From: Brassicibacter mesophilus
GTDB taxonomy: Bacteria; Bacillota; Clostridia; Tissierellales; Proteiniboraceae
DNA: 64,000 nucleotides
Direction: 5' to 3'
Assembly (NCBI RefSeq): GCF_050433385.1
Contig: NZ_JBNPXI010000024.1
Coordinates: 5,661 to 69,660 of the forward strand
Shown: positions 1 to 8,245 of the stretch, in pieces
How positions within the stretch are numbered: the first letter of the stretch is position 1
Layout of the letters: every line of letters starts with the position of its first letter
The notes under the pieces: model-generated
The model's input: only the letters and a program-made list of their open reading frames with translations
What the model was told of the DNA's origin: nothing
Databases searched by the model: none
Made by a program: the position numbers and the translations under genes

Positions 1-287
1 AAGCTATTAAAATCCCAAAATACAGATATGGTCATATCTTGTAAATCATCTGATATTGATTTGATTTCATAGCCGCTATCTCTAATCCATCTATTTTCTC
101 TCTCCCATTCATTTAAAGTATCGTAAACATCTCCGTTAATTTGATTTATATCCTCGTTTATTCTATTAAAGCTGTATCTCTGATTTCTTAAATCGTTCTT
201 TAGTTCACTAATTTTTGCATTTTGATAAATGTTTAGTACTAATATTGCAGCAAGTAAAAATATAATTAATTTCCTTCCCTTATCCAA
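1..287 (-). CDS. Membrane-anchored coiled-coil protein, 3' end outside window (partial)
   Basis: An open frame runs from a TTG codon at 287 to the window edge without a stop. AGGAGGG at 294-300 sits 6 nt before the TTG. The visible 95 residues begin with a basic tip and one hydrophobic segment (about residues 5-20), which looks like an uncleaved signal anchor. A charged stretch rich in N, E, K and R follows, with coiled-coil character. I do not recognise the family. The gene lies 25 bp downstream of the MATE gene on the same strand, so the two are probably cotranscribed. Confidence 0.6.
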   Translation of the reverse strand, partial: MDKGRKLIIFLLAAILVLNIYQNAKISELKNDLRNQRYSFNRINEDINQINGDVYDTLNEWERENRWIRDSGYEIKSISDDLQDMTISVFWDFNS

Positions 288-312
288 TGAAATCCCTCCT
301 AAAGTAATATAT

Positions 313-1674
313 TTACATATGTTCTACAACATTCCTTACCCATTTCATAGAAAGAAGTCTAGGTATACCTACTGTTGCTTTAACTACCTCCTCTAAAGAA
401 ACCATAGCTAAGACCCAATAAACAGGAAGCTTAAAAACTAAAGCTCCAAGAAATGCTAACGGAACCCCTACAAGCCATACGGATCCCATCTCGAGAAACA
501 TGGAAAATTTAGTATCTCCTCCACTCCTTAGAATACCTACTATTAATATTGCATTAAATATTCTAATACTCATAGTAACAGATATAACCATGAGCATCCT
601 TCTAGCTGAATAATAAACCTCTGGTGAAAGGTTATTAAATAGCATCATGATAATTGGAGACAATGAATAAAGCATTATTCCAAGAATAATTCCTATTGCT
701 GGTCCCAATACGGAAAATGTCTTAGCGTATGTTAACGCTTCTTCCTTATTATCAGCACCAATCTTATTTCCAATCATAACAGCACATGCATTAGCTAATC
801 CCATAGACACAACCATGAATATATTCTGAATAGTAGTAGCTATCTGTACAGTAGCAGTAGCTTCTTTTCCTATTCTTGCGTATGCTATTGAATACATAAC
901 CATACCTAAAGACCAAAAAAATTCATTCAATATAACAGGCGTAGTAGTTTTAAAAAACTTGGCTAAAAAATTTGCAGATATATCTAAAAGCTCCTTTGGC
1001 TTTGCAGCCAGAGCATTTTTACTACGATATGTTATGGATAGTATTAATATCATTTCAATAGTTCTAGAAATCAAAGTAGCAAGGGCTGCTCCCTCAATCC
1101 CCATCTGAGGAAAACCAAGATTGCCAAGTATAAGTAACCAATTGAAACCAGTGTTAACCAATAAAGCTATTGCACTTACAATCATCGGAATATTAGCTTT
1201 ACCTATACTCCTTGAAGCAACACTAAAAGAAAAACTCACTGCTGTAAGTAGGTAACTTATAGAAATAATTTTCAAATACTTTACTCCTAGTTCTACTACC
1301 TCTATATCCTTAGTGAATATCCTCATTATAGCTTTAGGCATGAAAAATGCACTTACAGCAAAAATAATACTTAAAGCTCCCCCGATCATTAGAGCTATTC
1401 CAAGAATTCTTCTTATATTTTTAACATCTCTTTTCCCCCAAAACTGAGCCACAAATATTGATGACCCACTATTTATACCAAATAGGATAAGAACAAAAAA
1501 GAAAAACACTTGGTTTGCAAGTCCCACAGCGGCAATATTAGCTTCCCCAAGCTCTGTTATCATCAACGTATCTATCATGTTAAGCGAAGATGAAATAAGA
1601 TTTTGAAGTGCTATTGGTAACGCAATGCTTATCATCGTTTTATAGAAATTCTTATCCCTCAGTATCCACTGCAT
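313..1674 (-). CDS. MATE family efflux transporter
   Basis: 453 residues, the normal MATE (NorM/DinF-like) length, with about 12 hydrophobic segments arranged as two homologous six-helix halves. The opening segment (ALPIALQNLISSSLNMIDTLMI) is typical of MatE domains. The family exports cationic drugs or metabolites in exchange for Na+ or H+ across the cytoplasmic membrane. The substrate cannot be told from sequence. The ATG at 1674 follows a G-rich Shine-Dalgarno sequence. The next gene upstream on this strand ends in a terminator at 1759-1791, so transcription probably starts in the short gap. Confidence 0.9.
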   Translation of the reverse strand: MQWILRDKNFYKTMISIALPIALQNLISSSLNMIDTLMITELGEANIAAVGLANQVFFFFVLILFGINSGSSIFVAQFWGKRDVKNIRRILGIALMIGGALSIIFAVSAFFMPKAIMRIFTKDIEVVELGVKYLKIISISYLLTAVSFSFSVASRSIGKANIPMIVSAIALLVNTGFNWLLILGNLGFPQMGIEGAALATLISRTIEMILILSITYRSKNALAAKPKELLDISANFLAKFFKTTTPVILNEFFWSLGMVMYSIAYARIGKEATATVQIATTIQNIFMVVSMGLANACAVMIGNKIGADNKEEALTYAKTFSVLGPAIGIILGIMLYSLSPIIMMLFNNLSPEVYYSARRMLMVISVTMSIRIFNAILIVGILRSGGDTKFSMFLEMGSVWLVGVPLAFLGALVFKLPVYWVLAMVSLEEVVKATVGIPRLLSMKWVRNVVEHM

Positions 1675-1758
1675 AAATATCCCCCCATATTATATATAAC
1701 CATATAGAAAAATTTATTTTATAATAAACAATTCTTAATTATCCCTATATGCTTTGCA

Positions 1759-1791
1759 AAAGGCTGCTGAATATATTTTTCAGTAGCCTTT
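1759..1791 (-). terminator. Rho-independent terminator of the MFS gene
   Basis: A 12-bp stem (1759-1770 with 1780-1791, one G-U pair) lies just past the stop of the minus-strand MFS gene. A short U run follows on the minus strand. Confidence 0.75.
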
Positions 1792-1799
1792 CAAATTCA

Positions 1800-2960
1800 C
1801 TATATAGTATTTACTTTAGCATTTTCTATTGAATACTTAAAATATATAAACACTAGACCACATGAGATTAAAGAAATAGTTCCACAGCTAGCAAATGCAT
1901 GCTGTAGCGATATATTAGCCGTCTTGCCTATTATTAAATTTACAAGTGATGCTACAATATCCCCAAACATAGCATATAAAGACAAAACTGTTGCTCTGTC
2001 ATTGGTCAATACAGAGCTATTCTGTATATCTAGTGCAATGGGCTGTACTAAAGCAAATCCTCCGCTTATGCATGATATGAGCACTATACTCCATATAGGA
2101 GAATTAACATATATTAGTAAAAAAGAGCATACTGTTAAAATAATAAATAGAGCTTTAATACTACCATTTCTACCATATTTCTCTGTGAGTCTGTAAGATT
2201 TAGCTGACCCTAGCCTTATTATTTGTACGAGAGCCACCAATAGTCCAAAATATTTTATATTAATACCACTTCGCATATACTGCACCTGATTTAAAAACAC
2301 ACTTATAGCATGATTAACTTCATTCATCAATGCAATTGCGAAAACAAATAGAAGTATTTGCTTATTTTTGAAAACATTTTTGAACGTACTTATAAAACTA
2401 GGTTTATCTTCTAAATGTACCTTAACATCCTTAATAAATATAGTTAGGAATGCCGCTATCAAATAAGGAAAAATAGTGAGAAATGCAGCAAGATCTATAG
2501 ACCTAGAAATAATACTCGTAGAAATTATTGAAGCAGCAAGAAATCCCATTGTCCCAAAAGCACTATATCTTCCAAAAATCTTCTCAGCTTCACCATCTTC
2601 AGACGAGTAATATAGTAAGGCAGTATCACATCCAGAAAGACCTGAAATTGCTAAAGCGATAATTACTGCTTCTAATAAAAATAAAAAGAAAGTGTTTGCT
2701 TCATAAAAAACTATTTTAGAAAATAAAAATAGAAGATTAGAAATTACTAGTGTTAATTTATATCCAAATCGGTCTGCGAACCATCCCCACGGAACCTCAA
2801 ATGCTATCATTAAAACCATGAAGATTGATTCAAGTAAAAATATCTGATACATTGACAGCCCCCTAGACTGCCTATATATAGTTGCAACAGGCCCATAAAA
2901 TACAAATCCCTGTAAAAAGCAAATAATATACATTAGATAAACATTAATTCTCTTATTCAA
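1800..2960 (-). CDS. MFS transporter
   Basis: 386 residues with about 12 membrane segments. A cytoplasmic loop near residues 60-70 reads GWFADRFGYK, the MFS motif-A type. The protein is probably a proton-driven exporter of drugs or small metabolites, but the substrate is unknown. The start is TTG at 2960, placed 8 nt after GGAGGTG. The leader is about 115 nt long and carries a promoter, a possible 4-codon leader peptide and a small hairpin (see the regulatory entries). That layout is seen upstream of some antibiotic-inducible pumps. Confidence 0.88.
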   Translation of the reverse strand: MNKRINVYLMYIICFLQGFVFYGPVATIYRQSRGLSMYQIFLLESIFMVLMIAFEVPWGWFADRFGYKLTLVISNLLFLFSKIVFYEANTFFLFLLEAVIIALAISGLSGCDTALLYYSSEDGEAEKIFGRYSAFGTMGFLAASIISTSIISRSIDLAAFLTIFPYLIAAFLTIFIKDVKVHLEDKPSFISTFKNVFKNKQILLFVFAIALMNEVNHAISVFLNQVQYMRSGINIKYFGLLVALVQIIRLGSAKSYRLTEKYGRNGSIKALFIILTVCSFLLIYVNSPIWSIVLISCISGGFALVQPIALDIQNSSVLTNDRATVLSLYAMFGDIVASLVNLIIGKTANISLQHAFASCGTISLISCGLVFIYFKYSIENAKVNTI

Positions 2961-2990
2961 TTAGATGCACCTCCAAGATGGTATGAAAAT

Positions 2991-3052
2991 AAAGCCTTCT
3001 TATAAGGCTTTAATAGTCATTAAGCTTTTTTAGTGCATCAATTTGGTAACAT
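2991..3052 (-). promoter_or_regulatory. Possible attenuator: 4-codon uORF plus hairpin in MFS leader
   Basis: On the minus strand an ATG at 3052 opens a four-codon frame (M-L-P-N, stop at 3038-3040), with GGGG 8 nt upstream. About 30 nt after it lies a hairpin (2991-2998 with 3004-3011). The U tract is weak. This resembles ribosome-mediated attenuation of resistance genes, but I could not confirm alternative pairing. Confidence 0.35.
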
Positions 3053-3081
3053 CCGCCTATCCCCTTTTTTGAGTATGCTAT

Positions 3082-3110
3082 ATTTTAACATAAAGTAAAA
3101 TTGAATTCAA
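3082..3110 (-). promoter_or_regulatory. Sigma-A-type promoter of the MFS gene
   Basis: Minus strand: TTGAAT (3105-3110), 17-bp spacer, TAAAAT (3082-3087). It lies about 120 bp upstream of the MFS start. Confidence 0.55.
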
Positions 3111-3123
3111 TCATATAAAAATG

Positions 3124-3155
3124 AAAACACCAGATCAATAAAAGTCTGGTGTTTT
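3124..3155 (-). terminator. Terminator of the NSS symporter gene
   Basis: A perfect 11-bp stem (3124-3134 with 3145-3155, GC-rich core) lies 28 bp past the stop of the minus-strand symporter gene. Confidence 0.85.
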
Positions 3156-3182
3156 CTGGAGGAATTTATGTTAGAAAAATAT

Positions 3183-4532
3183 TTAACTTAGCTTTATTAG
3201 TCCTGTTGAATAAAGTAATATTAATAGAATAGCAACAGGAGCTACATACTTAAGAATAAATGAATATAATTTTTCCCACTTAAATCCAAACATTCCATCA
3301 CTTGTAATTTCTTTAACAGCATTCTTTGTTCCCCAAACCCAAGCAACAAATAGACATACTAGTAATCCTCCTATTGGTAACAGTATATTAGATGTAGTAA
3401 AATCAAAGATGTCGAAGACTGTCTTCCCAAATACTGTTACATCACTCATTACTCCGAATGATAAAGCACTTGGAATTGATAACAAGAAAAGTACTGCAGC
3501 AAGTAGAATTGTTGCTTTTTTTCTACTAAGCTTAAACTCTTCTGTAACAAAAGCAACAGAAACCTCTAATAGCGAAATAGTTGAAGTAATAGCCGCAATT
3601 CCAACTAGTATAAAGAATAATGATTCAAATAAAGCCCCAAATGGCATTTCATGAAATACAGCAGGTAATGTTATGAATATAAGTGTAGCTCCTGCTTGTG
3701 GTTCAAAGCCATATGCGAATACCGCTGGGAATATAACTACCCCTGCCATAAGTGCAATTAGTGTATCTGCTATTACTACCTGTAATGATAATGAAGCTAT
3801 ATTTTCCTCCTTATTAACATAGCTACCATAAGTTATTATAATTGCCATACCAAGACTAAGTGAGAAAAATGCATGTCCAAGTGCTTCTAATACTCCTTTA
3901 GTTGTCAATTGAGAAAAGTCAGGTTTAAATAAAAACTCTAGTCCTTTTGAAGCACCTTCTAATGTTACAGATCTAAACATTAATACTATAAGAAGTACAA
4001 ATAATATCGGCATAAGAATTTTACTATACTTTTCAATACCTTTCTTTACTCCAGATATAACAACAAATGCTGTTAAAGCAATGACAAATAAACTCCATAA
4101 TACAATCTCATAACCATTTCCTATGATATTCCCAAAATATGCTTCTATTTGATTAGGCGCAACAGTAATAAGTTTTCCTGTTACAGATCTACTTATATAA
4201 GCAAATAACCATCCAGCTATAACGGCATAATATGACAATATAATAAATGCTGTAGATATACCTAAATACCCCGTAATACTCCATTTACTTCCTGGTCTTA
4301 GCTTTTTAAATGCTCCAGCAGCATTAGCCTGAGTTTTTCTTCCTAAAATAAATTCTGAAACCATTACAGGTATCCCTACTATAGCTATACAAAATAAATA
4401 TACTAATATAAATGCTGCTCCTCCATTTTCACCTGCAATATAAGGAAACTTCCATATGTTACCTAGTCCAATTGCTGAACCTGCTGCTGCTGCTAATATT
4501 CCTAATTTTGAACCAAAACTATCCCTTTTCAT
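3183..4532 (-). CDS. Sodium-dependent amino-acid symporter (NSS/SNF family)
   Basis: 449 residues with 11-12 membrane helices. The N-terminus SKLGILAAAAGSAIGLGNIWKFPY is the NSS helix-1 signature carrying the unwound Na+ and substrate site. Bacterial members such as LeuT, MhsT and TnaT take up hydrophobic or aromatic amino acids with Na+. The ATG at 4532 has a close AAGGAG. A T-box leader precedes the gene, so expression should rise when one tRNA is uncharged. The specifier reads best as AUC, suggesting isoleucine, which would fit a LeuT-like substrate range. The substrate is inferred from the leader only. Confidence 0.9.
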   Translation of the reverse strand: MKRDSFGSKLGILAAAAGSAIGLGNIWKFPYIAGENGGAAFILVYLFCIAIVGIPVMVSEFILGRKTQANAAGAFKKLRPGSKWSITGYLGISTAFIILSYYAVIAGWLFAYISRSVTGKLITVAPNQIEAYFGNIIGNGYEIVLWSLFVIALTAFVVISGVKKGIEKYSKILMPILFVLLIVLMFRSVTLEGASKGLEFLFKPDFSQLTTKGVLEALGHAFFSLSLGMAIIITYGSYVNKEENIASLSLQVVIADTLIALMAGVVIFPAVFAYGFEPQAGATLIFITLPAVFHEMPFGALFESLFFILVGIAAITSTISLLEVSVAFVTEEFKLSRKKATILLAAVLFLLSIPSALSFGVMSDVTVFGKTVFDIFDFTTSNILLPIGGLLVCLFVAWVWGTKNAVKEITSDGMFGFKWEKLYSFILKYVAPVAILLILLYSTGLIKLS

Positions 4533-4657
4533 AAAACGTCTCCTTCTTTTGTAATATTTTTAAAATTATAAATAATTCCAATGTTCTGATAAATATTGGT
4601 ATGCGTTCTGGAATTCAAAAGTGAAATTAGTCTTTGCACCTCCCTCTATAAAATTGT

Positions 4658-4970
4658 ATAAAATAAAAAATCTTCCATTCCTACAAATATGCATAAATAT
4701 TTATAAGGACGAAAGATTATTCCCGTGTTACCACCTTACTTTACAGTTACAAAAACTGTCTCATTATCAAGTCGAAGTAATTTATATTTAATGTACACTT
4801 ACTTGAACTTTAGCCATATATCGGTGGCACCGGCATCATTTACTTGAATACTCTTTCAAATCAGCAGCTCGGGAGTGATCATTATATACATATCCTAACG
4901 CTGACTCTCATCAAACATCAGCTCTCTGTAGATAGAAACAGTGTATTTTTCTCTCCGTCTTCGCTTATCA
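4658..4970 (-). promoter_or_regulatory. T-box riboswitch (probable Ile specifier) upstream of the NSS symporter
   Basis: On the minus strand the order is a Stem I start (GCGAAGACGGAGAG near 4953-4966), an apical region with GCTGA/TCAGC arms, a 3' arm closing with CTCCC, the T-box core (AAGGTGGTAACACGGG, 4722-4737), then a terminator (4699-4718 with 4669-4688) ending in a U-rich tract. The specifier loop on the 3' side reads ATAATG-ATC-A before CTCC, giving AUC (plus-strand 4877-4879) followed by the conserved purine. The class is certain; the codon assignment is inference. Confidence 0.88.
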
Positions 4971-4999
4971 AAATATTTGTTTAATTTATATTAATACAT

Positions 5000-5028
5000 A
5001 TTTTATATTTATATAAGGCATTTGTCAA
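5000..5028 (-). promoter_or_regulatory. Promoter of the T-box/NSS symporter transcript
   Basis: Minus strand: TTGACA (5023-5028), 17-bp spacer, TAAAAT (5000-5005). It lies about 35 bp upstream of the T-box Stem I. Confidence 0.7.
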
Positions 5029-5179
5029 TACATATTTTAAGAATTTGTCGATTTTTTTAACTTTTTGTTACATTTTTTTGTTATCTTTATGAAGTTAAAG
5101 CTTCATCCATTACACTTAAATTTAGTACTTGATACTATTAAAGGTTTTAATAAACTTTTGAAGTAATATTATTTTGAAA

Positions 5180-5207
5180 TTTACACTTATTTTGATTATC
5201 ATATAAT
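5180..5207 (+). promoter_or_regulatory. Promoter of galM
   Basis: TTTACA (5180-5185), 16-bp spacer, TATAAT (5202-5207), just ahead of the aldose 1-epimerase gene. Confidence 0.6.
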
Positions 5208-5232
5208 TATTAGACAAAAGGCGGTGTCTTTA

Positions 5233-6282
5233 GTGGAAATATCAAAAAATTTTTTTGGAAAAACAAAATCATGTAGTAATGTTTATGAGTACAAGTTAAT
5301 AAATGACTCTGGAAGTTCTGTAAGTATACTTAATTACGGAGGCATAATAACAGAAATTTGTATGCCAGATAAAAACGGTAGTATAGAAAATATTGTACTC
5401 GGATTAGAAACTATAGAGGATTACGAAGAAAAGTCTCCTTTTTTTGGATGTATAACAGGAAGAATCGCTGGAAGAATTGCCAATGCTACCTTTACAATTG
5501 ATGGCCAAGTATATAGACTTTCAAGAAATGATAGAAATGCTAACCTTCATGGTGGACCACTAGGGTTTAATAAGCAGATATGGAATGTTAAAAAGCTTTT
5601 CCACAGTGATTATGTAGGATTAACTATGACATACGTGAGCATTGACGGTGATCAAGGCTTTCCTGGAAATTTGAATGTAGAAACATCATATCGGTTTTAT
5701 CAGAATAATATTCTTGAAATATCCTATGAGGCTACAACTGATAAAAAAACAATTGTAAGCTTAACTAATCATAGCTATTTTAACCTTTCTGGTAATTATA
5801 AAACTAATATTCTAGATCACAAGTTATCTATTAATGCTGATAAGTACATATTGATTGACAAAGAAGCTATTCCAACTAGTATTAATGATGTATCAAATAC
5901 AGCTTTTGACTTTAGACATGGAAAATTGATAAAGCAAAACATATTTGATAATAGCCCACAATTAAGAAATGGCAATGGATACGACCATCCGTTTATATTA
6001 AATAAATCAGCAACACAACAAATAGTGCTGGAAGAACCTCAAAGCGGACGAGTTCTTGAAATAAAAACAGATCAACCTGTAGTTATACTATATACAGGTA
6101 ATTATCTGGGAACAGAAATGGCTCTGAGAGGTGGAAAGGCTTCAGATAACAGAATCGGAGTAGCCTTGGAAACTCAATGGTATCCAAATGCTATAAACAA
6201 TAATGCCTTTCCAATAAATATTTTATACCCCGGAGAAAAGTACACAGCACATACATCCTATTGTTTTAGAACTATTAGATAA
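5233..6282 (+). CDS. galM: Aldose 1-epimerase (galactose mutarotase)
   Basis: 349 residues covering the whole GalM family. It interconverts alpha and beta anomers of galactose or glucose in the cytoplasm. Visible landmarks are NLHGGPLGFNKQIW (about 105-118), the catalytic-His segment NHSYFNLSG (about 180) and the catalytic-Glu segment ETQWYPNAIN near the C-terminus. The frame opens at a GTG at 5224, but AGGCGGTG (5219-5226) fits best with the second GTG at 5233. The gene stands alone with its own promoter and a weak terminator hairpin. No galactose genes are adjacent. Confidence 0.92.
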   Translation: MEISKNFFGKTKSCSNVYEYKLINDSGSSVSILNYGGIITEICMPDKNGSIENIVLGLETIEDYEEKSPFFGCITGRIAGRIANATFTIDGQVYRLSRNDRNANLHGGPLGFNKQIWNVKKLFHSDYVGLTMTYVSIDGDQGFPGNLNVETSYRFYQNNILEISYEATTDKKTIVSLTNHSYFNLSGNYKTNILDHKLSINADKYILIDKEAIPTSINDVSNTAFDFRHGKLIKQNIFDNSPQLRNGNGYDHPFILNKSATQQIVLEEPQSGRVLEIKTDQPVVILYTGNYLGTEMALRGGKASDNRIGVALETQWYPNAINNNAFPINILYPGEKYTAHTSYCFRTIR

Positions 6283-6286
6283 TATA

Positions 6287-6328
6287 ATAGACTATTATAA
6301 AGAGGTACATCTTTTTATAGTAGTCTAT
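6287..6328 (+). terminator. Hairpin after galM (weak terminator)
   Basis: A long AT-rich stem (6287-6304 with 6311-6328, with a wobble and a mismatch) lies right after the galM stop. Only a short T-rich stretch follows. Confidence 0.5.
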
Positions 6329-6541
6329 ATCTTTTCATCCCCTCACTTTAATTTTGCTAAGTTCCTGTTCAACACTCTTATTTCCCTATTCAATACTATT
6401 TCAAAGCATCTTTGCTCATTGCTCTTATTCTGTCATATTGTATTTAGCTTCTAATATAAAATACAATTTTCTTTTAAACTATCACGCTTATTTTTTATTA
6501 TGAATAATATATTATTAAATAATGAAAAGAGGTGAATATTT

Positions 6542-7231
6542 ATGCCAGAAAGACGTTGTCCACCATTGACTGAAAAATACACTATAAAGCAAGGGGATAC
6601 ACTTTACAAAATAGCATTGGAATACAATACTACTGTTCAAGTTATATTGTTCTTAAACCCATTTATCAATCCTAATAATCTAATGATCGGCCAGGTAATC
6701 TGTGTTCCGATGAAAACGACTAGACCACCTTGTGAAAATGGAGTTTACTATACTATAAAAGCAGGAGATACTTTTTACAGTATTGCTGATGAATATGATA
6801 TAACTGTAAGAGAACTACAATTAGCAAATCCATTTGTTAATCCTTACAATCTAATAATTGGTCAAGTTATTTGTATTCCTAAAAAAGTTAGCTGCCCAGG
6901 TGGAAAAATCCATGTAGTAGTTCAAGGAGATACATTCTATAAGCTTGCACAAAAATATGATATATCATACAAGGCTCTAGTAGATGCAAATCCTAATCTT
7001 GATCCTGAGAATCTCCAAATTGGTCAAGAAATATGCATTCCTCCTTATGAACCAGCTGAGTTATGCCCTGGTGGCAAAACTTATATAATAAAGCAGGGAG
7101 ATACATTATCGAGCATCGCAGAACAATTTGTTGTCTCTGCCACAGATATATTAAAATATAATCCTGAACTATCCCCTAGCGAATTCGTTCCGGGAAGAAG
7201 AATATGTCTACCACCTGAGGCTCCAGTATAG
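6542..7231 (+). CDS. Four-LysM-repeat protein
   Basis: 229 residues made almost entirely of four LysM modules (about 12-56, 69-113, 122-167 and 178-223). Each has the pattern Y-x-I/V-x-x-GDT...P-x-x-x-x-x-L-x-x-G-x-x-I-CxP. LysM binds N-acetylglucosamine glycans of peptidoglycan. There is no signal peptide, membrane segment or catalytic domain. The protein is therefore either cytoplasmic until mother-cell lysis, as for SafA-like spore-coat proteins, or exported by another route. AGAGGTGA precedes the ATG, and a strong terminator follows. A spore-coat role is inference. Confidence 0.9.
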   Translation: MPERRCPPLTEKYTIKQGDTLYKIALEYNTTVQVILFLNPFINPNNLMIGQVICVPMKTTRPPCENGVYYTIKAGDTFYSIADEYDITVRELQLANPFVNPYNLIIGQVICIPKKVSCPGGKIHVVVQGDTFYKLAQKYDISYKALVDANPNLDPENLQIGQEICIPPYEPAELCPGGKTYIIKQGDTLSSIAEQFVVSATDILKYNPELSPSEFVPGRRICLPPEAPV

Positions 7232-7240
7232 AAAAATGAA

Positions 7241-7277
7241 AAAACTAGCCTAGATTTCTTTATTCTGGGCTAGTTTT
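7241..7277. terminator. Bidirectional terminator between the LysM and GGDEF genes
   Basis: A 14-bp stem (7241-7254 with 7264-7277, one G-U pair) is flanked by A and T runs. It serves the converging genes on both sides. Confidence 0.9.
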
Positions 7278-7309
7278 TTTCCATATAAAACACTAGTGTA
7301 TGAATATAG

Positions 7310-8203
7310 TCAAAAAGCCACTTTATTTCTACCAGTTTTTTTCGCCTCATAGAGCTTCTTATCCGCACAATCTATAAATCTCTCAGGTGTAATTTCTTCT
7401 TTAAAAATTGAACAAACTCCAAATGATAATGTTACTCTTATCTGATGATAATCATATTTTATAATATGATTGTTGATTTTACATCTCATTCTTTCTGCCA
7501 CATGATAAGCCATATCTAGATCTGTATCCTCTAGGCAAATCAGATACTCTTCTCCTCCATATCTTGCTACCCAATCTTTATCACTTCTTATGCAACTTAG
7601 CAGTATTTTACCAATCTCTTTTATCACATGATCTCCTGCTACATGTCCATAAATATCATTTACATTTTTAAAAAAATCTATGTCGGCAATTATAATTGAT
7701 AGAGGTTTTTCATCAATAACACTTTTTATTATGTCTACTGGTAGTCTCTCATTTATATACCTTCTATTGAACAACTCAGTTAATGAATCTTTTACAGCAA
7801 TTTGATTAATATTCTTAATTATACTTCTAATTTGTATTCCCTTTTCATACTCTCCACTACCAAGAATCATACTATTAGTCACATCTTTTAATAACTCAAT
7901 AACTATTCCTCTATCATTCAGCTGTACGGGTATAGCTGTTACCATAAAAAGCTTATCACCCTTTTGCTCCATCTTCACAAAAGTATCATTTTCATTATAC
8001 GCTCTCATTGAAATACAATTATCACATATATTGCTATTACTCCAATAATAATAACATATATGCTGAATTTCTCTAATGTTTTTATGTTTATAATCAAGAA
8101 CTAGCTTCTTCAAAGGATCTACAATCCTAATAGCTTCATACATTTTATCAAAAAAAGATAAATTTTCATCTAGTGTATCTATAGTAATAATTTTTTTGTC
8201 CAT
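7310..8203 (-). CDS. Diguanylate cyclase (GGDEF domain)
   Basis: 297 residues. The C-terminal half (about 135-297) is a GGDEF domain with an intact RYGGEEY signature, so it should make c-di-GMP from two GTP. It opens with DSLTELFNRRYI and carries the DIDFFKNVND metal-binding segment. The N-terminal 130 residues are PAS-like, with a small cysteine cluster (ICDNC), and could hold a cofactor or sense a signal. No membrane segment is seen. GAGGTG precedes the ATG. The gene lies 42 bp downstream of the PAS-GGDEF-EAL gene and is probably the last gene of that operon. Confidence 0.9.
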   Translation of the reverse strand: MDKKIITIDTLDENLSFFDKMYEAIRIVDPLKKLVLDYKHKNIREIQHICYYYWSNSNICDNCISMRAYNENDTFVKMEQKGDKLFMVTAIPVQLNDRGIVIELLKDVTNSMILGSGEYEKGIQIRSIIKNINQIAVKDSLTELFNRRYINERLPVDIIKSVIDEKPLSIIIADIDFFKNVNDIYGHVAGDHVIKEIGKILLSCIRSDKDWVARYGGEEYLICLEDTDLDMAYHVAERMRCKINNHIIKYDYHQIRVTLSFGVCSIFKEEITPERFIDCADKKLYEAKKTGRNKVAF

Positions 8204-8245
8204 CTTAACACCTCAGTTAGAATTAATCACTTGTTATTAAAATAT

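Noticed and set aside
4532..4642. Leader peptide frame (GTG near 4642) overlapping the NSS symporter start.
   Set aside because: The Shine-Dalgarno sequence directly abuts the GTG with no spacing, and the sequence lies downstream of the T-box terminator, where no second control is needed.
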